NCBI RefSeq assembly: GCF_004785935.1
Contig: NZ_SRRP01000001.1
Coordinates: 1,536,753-1,576,337, forward strand
DNA: 39,585 bases
Source: Streptococcus rubneri
GTDB lineage: Bacteria > Bacillota > Bacilli > Lactobacillales > Streptococcaceae
Direction of reading: 5' to 3'
A program made the translations under genes and the position numbers. Under the pieces are notes generated by a model. The model saw only the letters and a list, made by a program, of their open reading frames with translations, had not been told where the DNA came from and did no database searches. This document shows positions 16,636-25,500 of this stretch, piece after piece. Position 1 is the first letter of the stretch, and the number at the start of each line of letters is the position of its first letter.

Positions 16636-18456
16636 TTATTTATAATTGTAAGCCCAGTAATAGTTACCGTCTCCATTTACGACTGCTGCTACAGCACCTT
16701 CTGTCGCATTTGGATCTAGCAGCAATTCACGTAAACCACTGTTGTACCATTTATTTGCAACTGTTGCTGCATCTTCTTCACGACGAGCTACGAAGCCTGT
16801 GCTATCATATTGGCGTGAAATTTGGTTAGCTTTTGGCAAGCTAAGTGAATTGTAGACATCATCAGACCAAGTCAATTCTTTCATGCCTTGTGCTTTTCTC
16901 AATTGATTGATTTTCGCAAAGGCTTCTTTGGCTTTTTCTAAGTAGACATAGTTTGTGTCGTCTGTCGCTTGAACGCGGTAAACGAATTTCACATAACCAA
17001 ATTCAACGTCTTTGTAGTTTTTATCATCTACGCCACTCTTCAAGTTAGCGATCAAGACATAGTCTTTCGCCCATGGGTTTTCCTTTGATTTCTCAAAGAG
17101 TTCTGGGTCTTCGATTTCCCATTCTACTTTAGCATCCCATCCAGCATTGTCAATGAAAGTAGGATGCATCTTTTCGATGACATAGTTCTTGAATTCTTCT
17201 ACGTTCTTGAATGGAAGAGCTTTACCAGCTTGAGCTGTTTCTACCACGTTTGTAGAGTAAAGTTTCACACTTGAGTCGCGATCGCTGTATGCATACTCGT
17301 CATCTTTTGCATCTTCGTGGAATTTTGGATCGATGACAGGATCGTTAGGATCTGTCATTCCTTGAAGCTTCCATTTACCATCAATCCATTTCCAATAAGC
17401 AGAATAACCAGTTGCTTCTGTATCAGATGGAATGTAGTAATAGTGGGTAGAACCGTCAAAGTAGTAGTTCTTATCTCGGCGTAATGCTTCAGAACCTGGC
17501 TTACCTGGAGGGTAGACCAACTTAGGTGCACGTCCATTTGGAGCCCATGGGAGATGTTCCAAACCTTCTGCTGGTGTTTCCACATATGGAGGGATTTGGT
17601 TTTCACTTGGCTCATCTGTTGTTACCAAACCTTCGTTTCCTGGTACCTCAGGTTGAACAGGTTCCTCTGGTGTTGGTTCACTTGGATTTTCTGGACTTGG
17701 TTCAAAAGGATTAAACTCTCCATCAGCTCCTACAAATGGTGGGTTCTCTGGGAAGACCAAACTATCAATGTTATCAAGATCAGAAGGCTGTGATGGTGTT
17801 ACCGGTTGATCTGGTTTATCAGTTGGATTTGGTTCTTCTGGTGTTGGCGTTGGCTCCGGAGTTGGAGTTGGATCTGGAGTCGGTGCTTCCGGAGTTGAAT
17901 CCTTGACAAAGACCCATTTGCCATCTTTGTAATAGTAGTAGTCACCGTTATCTAAAACGTAGTAATGGTAACCATTTTCATAACGGTAATGAGGATCATT
18001 CTCTAAGTTATTACTATTATTGTTGCGGTTTGTTAGAGGTTTCCACTGACCATCGCGGTAGATACGGTAAGTTCCATCGTTCATACGGTAGTAGTGGTTC
18101 CCGTTCCAATAAACATAGTTTTCATCATTGGCTAAATTGTTGTAGCCGTTGTAGTTATTCCAGTTGTTATAACCATAGTTATAACCGTAGTCATAACCAT
18201 AGTTATTGTTCCAGTTGTTATAGCCATAGTTATTCCAACCATAATTGTAACCATAGTTCAAACCAAGGTTATTCAAGACACGGCCAAGGTTATAGCTAGT
18301 GCCCCAGTTAGAGTAGCTTGGACTATAAACCGTGTAACTATAACGGTTGGTATTCCATCCAATTGTATCAGCTTGCGCATTGGATACAACAAAAGCAGGT
18401 ACAGCTGCAACAGAAGCCAAAACAGCTCGCGTTACATATCTATATTTTTTTTCCAT
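16636..18456 (-). CDS. Secreted protein with Asn/Tyr/Gly-rich N-terminus and CAP-like C-terminus
   Basis: I do not recognise a named homologue. The 606-aa product has a signal peptide (cleavage near AQA, residue 29). A low-complexity Asn-Tyr-Gly-Trp segment at about residues 67-107 resembles prion-like or amyloid-prone sequence. A Tyr-rich module of about 35 residues follows twice (about 107-141 and 150-184; each ends DGxW), with a third, diverged copy at about 328-365. Between copies lies a Pro/Glu/Thr-rich linker (about 187-325). The C-terminus from about residue 505 fits the CAP/SCP fold: a NQLRKAQGMKELTWSDDV helix, a WYNSGLRELLLDPN segment and a final GNYYWAYNY strand. The usual CAP histidines are absent, so catalysis or metal binding is doubtful. 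No LPXTG is present. It has its own promoter, a leader of about 225 nt and a terminator. Confidence 0.8.
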   Translation of the reverse strand: MEKKYRYVTRAVLASVAAVPAFVVSNAQADTIGWNTNRYSYTVYSPSYSNWGTSYNLGRVLNNLGLNYGYNYGWNNYGYNNWNNNYGYDYGYNYGYNNWNNYNGYNNLANDENYVYWNGNHYYRMNDGTYRIYRDGQWKPLTNRNNNSNNLENDPHYRYENGYHYYVLDNGDYYYYKDGKWVFVKDSTPEAPTPDPTPTPEPTPTPEEPNPTDKPDQPVTPSQPSDLDNIDSLVFPENPPFVGADGEFNPFEPSPENPSEPTPEEPVQPEVPGNEGLVTTDEPSENQIPPYVETPAEGLEHLPWAPNGRAPKLVYPPGKPGSEALRRDKNYYFDGSTHYYYIPSDTEATGYSAYWKWIDGKWKLQGMTDPNDPVIDPKFHEDAKDDEYAYSDRDSSVKLYSTNVVETAQAGKALPFKNVEEFKNYVIEKMHPTFIDNAGWDAKVEWEIEDPELFEKSKENPWAKDYVLIANLKSGVDDKNYKDVEFGYVKFVYRVQATDDTNYVYLEKAKEAFAKINQLRKAQGMKELTWSDDVYNSLSLPKANQISRQYDSTGFVARREEDAATVANKWYNSGLRELLLDPNATEGAVAAVVNGDGNYYWAYNYK

Positions 18457-19007
18457 TAAAACAACTCCCTTAGGATAGTATTATATGAAAAGCGACAATA
18501 TTCCTTATGCATAAGTGTATTTTGTGTCACCACTGGGTTCAACATGTATATAGGGGTCTTATTTTTTGCATTCACTAATTAGTAAGGCCTTTTTAAAAAA
18601 TGAATGCTTCGTTCTGATATCTACAATTACCCTGTCGAAAATTCAGTAACAACGCAGTTTTTTAATATTTTTTCACCCTTCATTTGCATTATAGCACACA
18701 AAATTTTTAAATGCAAATAGTTTGAAACCAAACATATTTTACTCATCAAATTATACTCATTCTTTTTACTGTCTGGTTATTCTTTGCCTCTTTACACTTG
18801 CAATAGTATGTATATAAAGGATAAAACAATAGGATAGTATTATACTCATTTTTTAGAAGTTTTCTATCGTTTCTTTATTTCTATTTCTAAAGGAATCATG
18901 ACCCCTCTAGGGGAAGAAGCTGACATCGTACACCTCCAGAAAGCTTTCCCTCGTAATGAGCTGACAGAGAGGGAAGGTCAAGCACCTGCAACCTCTAGCC
19001 CTCTTTC
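18457..19007. other. Non-coding region upstream of the 606-aa gene, with repeated motifs
   Basis: About 550 nt without a gene. It contains the long leader and promoter of the 606-aa gene. A 15-bp direct repeat, TAGGATAGTATTATA, occurs at 18471-18485 and 18830-18844. A 12-bp repeat, ATTATACTCATT, occurs at 18750-18761 and 18839-18850. The 10-bp palindrome ACTAATTAGT is at 18574-18583, flanked by the inverted repeat GCATTCA (18568-18574) / TGAATGC (18601-18607). Confidence 0.7.
18688..18716 (-). promoter_or_regulatory. Promoter of the 606-aa secreted protein gene
   Basis: TTGCAT (18711-18716) and a consensus TATAAT (18688-18693) separated by 17 bp on the minus strand. The predicted leader to the ATG at 18456 is about 225 nt, long for this window. 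Confidence 0.72.
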
Positions 19008-19038
19008 AAAAAAAGAGAGAAGGTCTAGGACCTTCTCT
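19008..19038 (-). terminator. Terminator of the G5-repeat surface protein gene
   Basis: A 10-bp perfect stem AGAGAAGGTC / GACCTTCTCT with a three-base loop, followed on the minus strand by a run of T. Located about 50 nt after the stop. Confidence 0.82.
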
Positions 19039-19085
19039 TACGACTAGTTTTGGGTTTTCCTCTCTATAGTAGAGTCTTCCACTTC

Positions 19086-22000
19086 TTAGTCTTCTTTCTT
19101 CTTGTGGCTAAGGAATCCGAACATGCTCAAGACAGTTGCACCAAGGAGGGCTAAGAACCCTGTACCTTGTTCACCTGTATTTGGTAGAGCTTGCTTGTTT
19201 TCAACCACTGGACTAGTGGCTGGACGATCCAATGCTACTACCTTGCCAGCTGGTTTAGCAGGTTCTTCCTGTTTACCTGGGTTAACTGGTTTGACTGGGT
19301 TAACCGGATTCACTGGGTTAACTGGATTCACCGGGTTAACCGGATTCACTGGGTTAACTGGATTCACCGGGTTAACTGGATTCACCGGGTTAACCGGATT
19401 CACTGGCTTGACTGGGTTTTCTGCTACACCGTAGTAGATAAACTCATCAACTGGCGCAACAAGCACCTTACGTTCTAGTTCTTTACGTCCAGTTTCAACA
19501 CCATCTGTATAGGTGATCTCTTCAACGATCAGGGCTTGTCCCTTCTTACCAACTGTCACGCGACGTTCTTCACCCTTAGCAAGTGCTGGGTTTTCTTTAC
19601 GGATGACCTTGTATGGTAATTCAAGAGTTTGTTCCACTTTCTTGGTTGTAACAACCGGTACATGTGGTTTCTTAGTCCCTACTTCAATCACTTCTTCAAC
19701 TGGTTGTTTGGTGACACTTTCGCTCTTCTTCTCACGTTTTGTTTCAACTCCGTCTGTGTAGGTCACGGTATAAACGATAGTACGCTCACCTTTTTGACCC
19801 GGAGTCTTGACCTTGCGTGTGCCTTCCAGAAGGTCTGCATTCTTTTCTTCACGGCTGGTGAATGGAATTTCTTCCGTCTCTGTGACTTCCTTAGTCGTCA
19901 CGACTGGAGCTTTCTTAGTCCCCACTTCAACCACTTCTTCAACTGGTTGTTTGGTGACACTTTCGCTCTTCTTCTCACGTTTTGTTTCAACTCCGTCTGT
20001 ATAGGTAACGGTATAGACAATGGTCTTTTCACCTTTTTCACCTGGAGTTTTCACATTGCGTGTGCCTTCTGGGAGAACTGCATTCTTTTCTTCACGTTTT
20101 GTGAATGGAATTTCTTCCCTCTCTGTCACTTCAGAAGTTGTTACAACTGGAACTTTCTTGGTGCCCACTTCAACCACTTCTTCAACTGGTTGTTTGGTGA
20201 CACTTTCGCTCTTCTTCTCGCGTTTTGTTTCAACTCCGTCTGTGTAGGTAACGGTATAAACAATAGTCCGCTCACCTTTTTGACCAGGAGTTTTCACATT
20301 CCGTGTGCCTTCAGGGAGATCTGCATTCTTTTCTTCACGGGTTGTGAATGGAACTTCATGTTTTTCTACTTCTTCCTGAGTCGTCACGACTGGAGCTTTC
20401 TTAGTACCCACTTCAACCACTTCTTCAACTGGTTGTTTGGTGACACTTTCGCTCTTCTTCTCGCGTTTTGTTTCAACTCCGTCTGTGTAAGTCACGGTAT
20501 AGACAATGGTCTTTTCACCTTTTTCACCTGGAGTTTTCACATTGCGAGTGCCTTCTGGAAGAGCAGGGTTCTCTTCTTCACGTTTTGTGAATGGAATTTC
20601 TTCCGTCTCTGTGATTTCAGAAGTTGTTACAACTGGAGCTTTCTTGGTGCCCACTTCAACCACTTCTTCAACTGGTTGTTTGGTGACACTTTCGCTCTTC
20701 ACGACACGGCTTGTTTCAACTCCATCTGTATAGGTCACGGTATAGACAATGGTCTTTTCACCTTTTTCACCTGGAGTTTTCACATTGCGTGTGCCTTCTG
20801 GGAGAGCAGGGTTCTCTTCTTCACGTTTTGTGAATGGAATTTCTTCCTTCTCTGTGATTTCAGAAGTTGTTACAACTGGAGCTTTCTTAGTCCCCACTTC
20901 AACCACTTCTTCAACTGGTTGTTTGGTTATGTCGTCGCTCTTCACAATACGATCTGTTTCAACTCCGTCTGTGTAGGTAACGGTATAAACAATAGTCCGC
21001 TCACCTTTTTGACCAGGAGTTTTCACGTTACGCGTGCCTTCTGGGAGATCTGCATTCTTTTCTTCACGGGTTGTGAATGGAACTTCATGTTTTTCTACTT
21101 CTTCCTGAGTCGTCACGACTGGAGCTTTCTTGGTGCCCACTTCAACCACTTCTTCAACTGGTTGTTTGGTGACACTTTCGCTCTTCACGACACGGCTTGT
21201 TTCAACTCCGTCTGTGTAAGTCACGGTATAGACAATAGTCTTTTCACCTTTTTCACCTGGAGTTTTTACATTGCGAGTACCTTCTGGGAGAGCAGGGTTC
21301 TCTTCTTCACGTTTTGTGAATGGAATTTCTTCCGTCTCTGTCACTTCAGAAGTGGTTACAACTGGAGCTTTCTTGGTGCCCACTTCAACCACTTCTTCAA
21401 CTGGTTGTTTGGTGACACTTTCGCTCTTCTTCTCACGTTTTGTTTCAACTCCGTCTGTGTAAGTTACGGTATAGACAATAGTCTTTTCACCTTTTTCACC
21501 TGGAGTTTTTACATTGCGAGTACCTTCTGGGAGAGCAGGGTTCTCTTCTTCACGTTTTGTGAATGGAATTTCTTCCGTCTCTGTCACTTCCTTAGTTGTG
21601 ATCACCGCAGCTTTCTTAGTGCCGACTTCGATGACCTTATCAACCGGTTGTTTAGTGACCGTTTCGCTCTTCTTCTCGCGTTTGGTTTCGACACCATCGG
21701 TCAAGGTAATCGTGTAGACAACGGTCTTCTCACCATTTTCCCCTGGAGTCTTCACGTTACGTGTACCTTCTGGCAAGTCAGGATTGGTTACGGTCTGTTC
21801 TCCATAAGGGATTGGTTCTGTAACTGTGAGTTCCTGAGTTGTCACAACAGCAGCCTTCTTGGTGCCCACTTCAACCACTTCTTCAACTGGTTGCTTCGTA
21901 ACAGTTTCGCTCTTCTTCTCGCGTTTCGTTTCTTTACCGTCGACATAAGTAACGGTATAGACAATGGTCTTTTCACCTTTTTGACCAGGAGTCTTGACGT

Positions 22001-22493
22001 TGCGCGTGCCTTCTGGAAGATCTGCATTCTTTTCCTCTCGGCTGGTGAATGGAATCTCTTCCGTCTCTGTCACTTCTTTCGTCGTTTCAGTTGGGGTAGT
22101 CTTACCTAAGGCAGCATTTGCTCGAGCAACCAAGGCGTTGTAACGAGCTTCTAATTTAGTAGCAGAAGCTTGACCTTCTGGACTTTTGACACCGTTTTTA
22201 ACAACGGCAAGTCCAGTAGCTAGCTCATTGATGCTATCCTCTAGCAAACCCTTCATATCCTCATCAGAAGGATCGTCCTCAAAGGCTTGAATGTCTCCTT
22301 CAAATTCATTCAATTTATTAGTGAAATTAACAACCAATTTCCGTTCTTCTGCATCTGGAATTTCTTCATCTTCTCCTGGTGTTTCAGCCAAAACGGTTGG
22401 GATAAAGTTTGGGACTGTATAATGCGCTGCTACTCCCAAAGCATTTAAGGCAAGAACTGAAATCCCTAATTTAATTAACTTTTTTCTACTCAT
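19086..22493 (-). CDS. LPNTG-anchored surface protein with 11 G5 domains
   Basis: A 1135-aa wall-anchored protein. The start is the ATG at 22493 ([17 protein letters not shown]), preceded by AAAGGAAATTATC; the open frame extends upstream but lacks a site there. A signal peptide ends near VLAE. An acidic helical region (about residues 40-130) leads into 11 tandem G5 domains of about 81 residues each (PF07501), the last two more diverged. A spacer of 12 consecutive VNP triplets flanked by VKP follows, then the LPNTG sorting signal with hydrophobic span and KKKED tail. G5 domains bind zinc or GlcNAc-type polymers and form extended stalks in Aap/SasG-like adhesins, where B repeats mediate zinc-dependent intercellular adhesion; a similar biofilm role is inferred. 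It follows the giant vWA gene by 78 nt and may be co-transcribed. Confidence 0.9.
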   Translation of the reverse strand: MSRKKLIKLGISVLALNALGVAAHYTVPNFIPTVLAETPGEDEEIPDAEERKLVVNFTNKLNEFEGDIQAFEDDPSDEDMKGLLEDSINELATGLAVVKNGVKSPEGQASATKLEARYNALVARANAALGKTTPTETTKEVTETEEIPFTSREEKNADLPEGTRNVKTPGQKGEKTIVYTVTYVDGKETKREKKSETVTKQPVEEVVEVGTKKAAVVTTQELTVTEPIPYGEQTVTNPDLPEGTRNVKTPGENGEKTVVYTITLTDGVETKREKKSETVTKQPVDKVIEVGTKKAAVITTKEVTETEEIPFTKREEENPALPEGTRNVKTPGEKGEKTIVYTVTYTDGVETKREKKSESVTKQPVEEVVEVGTKKAPVVTTSEVTETEEIPFTKREEENPALPEGTRNVKTPGEKGEKTIVYTVTYTDGVETSRVVKSESVTKQPVEEVVEVGTKKAPVVTTQEEVEKHEVPFTTREEKNADLPEGTRNVKTPGQKGERTIVYTVTYTDGVETDRIVKSDDITKQPVEEVVEVGTKKAPVVTTSEITEKEEIPFTKREEENPALPEGTRNVKTPGEKGEKTIVYTVTYTDGVETSRVVKSESVTKQPVEEVVEVGTKKAPVVTTSEITETEEIPFTKREEENPALPEGTRNVKTPGEKGEKTIVYTVTYTDGVETKREKKSESVTKQPVEEVVEVGTKKAPVVTTQEEVEKHEVPFTTREEKNADLPEGTRNVKTPGQKGERTIVYTVTYTDGVETKREKKSESVTKQPVEEVVEVGTKKVPVVTTSEVTEREEIPFTKREEKNAVLPEGTRNVKTPGEKGEKTIVYTVTYTDGVETKREKKSESVTKQPVEEVVEVGTKKAPVVTTKEVTETEEIPFTSREEKNADLLEGTRKVKTPGQKGERTIVYTVTYTDGVETKREKKSESVTKQPVEEVIEVGTKKPHVPVVTTKKVEQTLELPYKVIRKENPALAKGEERRVTVGKKGQALIVEEITYTDGVETGRKELERKVLVAPVDEFIYYGVAENPVKPVNPVNPVNPVNPVNPVNPVNPVNPVNPVNPVNPVNPVKPVNPGKQEEPAKPAGKVVALDRPATSPVVENKQALPNTGEQGTGFLALLGATVLSMFGFLSHKKKED
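19279..19422 (-). repeat. VNP/VKP minisatellite in the wall-spanning region
   Basis: Sixteen 9-bp units. The central 12 (19297-19404) all encode Val-Asn-Pro but alternate between two synonymous spellings, GTTAAC-type and GTGAAT-type, so the true DNA period is 18 bp (six copies). Confidence 0.92.
19425..22100 (-). repeat. Eleven 243-bp G5-domain repeats
   Basis: Tandem units of 243 bp each encode about 81 residues with the core [12 protein letters not shown] and TYTDGVET motifs. Three internal types can be told apart by their linkers: [10 protein letters not shown]-type, [10 protein letters not shown]-type and a [17 protein letters not shown]-type. Copies 3 to 10 are highly similar. Boundaries are approximate. 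Confidence 0.9.
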
Positions 22494-22529
22494 GATAATT
22501 TCCTTTAAAATTATACTAACAATACCGCA

Positions 22530-22578
22530 AGAAGAGGAGTAAAATATTTTACCCTCTTCTAGCAATATGTGTTATTGC
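22530..22578 (-). terminator. Two hairpins between the giant vWA gene and the G5 gene
   Basis: A GCAATA/TATTGC stem overlaps the stop of the giant gene. A 15-bp stem, AGAAGAGG-GTAAAAT with its complement and one bulged base, follows at 22530-22560. No T-run follows on the minus strand, so termination should be leaky at most. A TATAAT lies further down (about 22510) without a good -35. Read-through into the G5 gene is plausible. Confidence 0.5.
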
Positions 22579-25500
22579 TCCTTCTTGCGTTTCCAGATAA
22601 GAAGGCTAGTCATTCCCAACATGAGGCCACCCACAAGATTCATTACTGGAGAATCAACTGCTGCTGTCTTCGGTAAGATTGGTTGTGGTTGTTCTGGGAC
22701 CTTCGGTGTTGGTTTCTTAGGTTTTGGTTTATCTGGGATTGGAGCTGGTGGCAAGTCACCATTCGGTGCCGGTGGAATCACTGGCGTTGGAGGTGTGTAT
22801 GGACCAGGTGGTGGTGTATTTGGTGCTGGTGGGAATACCTTCACTTCGTAAGTTTCTTTTGGTTTATGGTTGAAGCTTACTTTTGCAACGTTTGGCACAC
22901 CATTGTCGACGTACTTGCTAACATCGACGCCATCTTTGAAGCTTGTGTACAAGACAAGACGGAGGGTGCTTCCTTTGAGGGCATCTAGAATAGTTTCATC
23001 TGTGATTTCAACAGTTACTAGATTTGTTGCTTCATCATAGGTGACAGTTGCAAAGGCACTTAAGTCAGAACCAGTAATTTCACCACGTTCATTAGAAACT
23101 TTGCTTAGATTTTCAACTGCCTTATCAAGTTTCGCTTTCGCTTCTTCTAGGCTCTTGATTTCTTGTTCAAGTTTCTCTTGAGCTTGTTTTTGATCAGCTG
23201 ATGTTGGAAGTCCACCTGACTTATCAGCGTTTTCTTTCAGAGCTGTCAATTCATCTTGAGCCGCTTTCAAGCTTGCTTCAAGTGTTGTCACAGCTGCTGC
23301 TTTTTCTGCTGATTCTGCATCTTCTGCTGCTGCAGTCTTGGCAGCTTCTACTTGCGCTGTCAAGTCAGCGACTTTAGCTTCTGCTGCAGCTACTTGTTCT
23401 GCAATTGAACCAGTAGTTGGTTGACCAGCAAGGTCTTTCAACTCTTGTTTTGCCTGATCAAGCTTGGCTTGAAGCGCTGCTTGGATAGAAGCAAATTGAG
23501 CATTTTCAACCTTGAGGGCAATTTTCTTCACTTTCAGAGCCTTATCGATCTCATCTGAGAAGGTCAAGTTGGTCAATTTCGTCTTGACGTCGCGACCGTA
23601 TTGGTCTTTGACTGGATTGCCGTTCTCATCTTTTGGATCGGTTGGAACTGGAGTAGTGATGTCGAAGCGGAAGAGTTCGCCAGCTGTCTTCAAGCGGTAA
23701 ACAGAGCCTGGTGCTGAACCATCCTCTGGACCAACAGTTTTTTGTGGTCTGTTTGGATCTGGATCGCGTGGTTTTTCAGGATCACGTGGTTTCACCGTCA
23801 CCGGCTTAGATTCCTTGTTTCCTGATTGACCATTGCGGTCCTTGAAGGATACAGTCGCCTTGTTTGGAACAAGTTGTTCTGCATAAGGTGTCAAATCGCT
23901 ACCTGATTTGAGTTTAGATGGAATGTACAATTGAATTTCTTTGAAGCCTTTGAGGCGAGCAAAGTCTTTCACTGTCACGGTAACAGTGTTACCTTCCACT
24001 TTCGTTTCAAGAGCTTCTTTGGCATCGTAACCATCGACGTAAGCCACTGGTGTACCCGCGATTTCCAATACTGGTTCAAGGGTATCTGTTACAGTGAATT
24101 CTTTATACTTGTCGATATCTGCAGGCAATTTCGTGTTGACATTGTACATGTAGCCAGCATCGTAGTCTACATCCAAGTGATCCAAGGTACGATTGATCTT
24201 CTTAGAAATTTCTGGTTCTGGTACTTTCGGTACAACAACCGGAACGGTGTTAGAGTCTTTCTTCAATCCTGGATTGTTATTAAGGATGTAAGATGCTGTA
24301 TTTGGTACTGTGTAGCCACGATCTGTCAGATAAGGAGTAAGATCTGCGTCGGCTTTGACTTTGGCCTTGAAGGTTACTTGTACTTTCTTGCCAGCGCTTG
24401 ATTTCACTGTTGCTTCTGGGAAGTTAACTGTCAGAGTTTGTCCGTCAGTTGTGACAGTAGCATCAGTTGCTTTACCATCAAGAGTTACGTTTGCAGTTCC
24501 TTCAAACTCTAATACAGGATCAAGAGTATCGGTTACTGCGAAGGCTGTTGCATCTTCTGGCATCACTGTGTTGATCGTATATGTAAATACTTCATCACGG
24601 TCTCCAAGAAGGGCTTCAGCTGTACCGTTGACTTGTTTTTCAATTTCAGGCTGACCTGGGTTTGGAGGTGTAACTGGGACTGTGTTCGAGTCTTTGGTTA
24701 CGCCTGGTTTGTTAGGGAAGTCTACCTTGTAGCTTGCCTTGTTAGGGATCTCTACTTGATTCGTTGTAGCAGAGATATAAGCTCCGAGGTTGGCACCCTT
24801 CTTGATCTTAGCTGTGAAGGTCAAGTTTACTGCTTTACCGCCGTTTTCTTTCACTTGCTCTTCTGTAAGCGTCAAGGTAATGGTTTGTCCGTCAACCTTG
24901 ATTTGGTTAGCCTTCAATTCTTTGCCGTTCAAGCTTGCACTTGATGCGCCTGCGAATTCAAGAACATCTACCAAGGTATCGTGAACTTCAAAGGCTGTCG
25001 CATCTGTTGGAACACTTGTGTTGACGTGGTAAGTGAAGACTTCATCACGTTTAGCTAGTGTTTCAGCAGGTTTGTCGTTAACATCCTTCTTAATTTCTGG
25101 CTCACCTGGTGTTGGTGGGATAACTGGGACTGGTTTAGATTTTTGCTCTGTGCCAGGATCGTTGTTGAAGTTGTACTTAGCCGTATTTGGTACACGGGTT
25201 ACGCCATCTTCGTTCACATATTCTGACAAGTTTGCACCATCTTTGATCTTCGCTTTGAAGGTCAATTCAACTGTCTTACCAGCATTGGCTTTCGCTTCTT
25301 CTTCAGTCAATTTCACTGTAATCTTTTGACCCTTGAAGCTGATGTGGCTGGCATCCAAAGCTTGGCCGTCAAGAGTTGCGACAGCTTCAGCGTTTTCGCC
25401 TGCAAATTCAAGAACTTTTTCAATCGTATCGTATACTGCGAATCCTGTAACATCTTGAGGAACTCGAGTAGTCACTTTGTAAGTGAAGACTTCATCGCGT

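Noticed and set aside
18030-18299. 89-codon Ser/His/Tyr-rich frame on the plus strand
   Set aside because: Antisense to the Asn/Tyr/Gly-rich tract of the 606-aa gene; its composition follows from that tract.
19629-22109. 826-codon open frame on the plus strand
   Set aside because: It is the antisense shadow of the G5 repeats. Repetition of one codon pattern keeps the opposite frame free of stops. There is no ribosome-binding site and it repeats with the same period.
22494-22565. N-terminal extension of the G5 protein to an upstream start
   Set aside because: The extension covers the intergenic hairpin and lacks a site. The signal peptide begins properly at [10 protein letters not shown] (22493).
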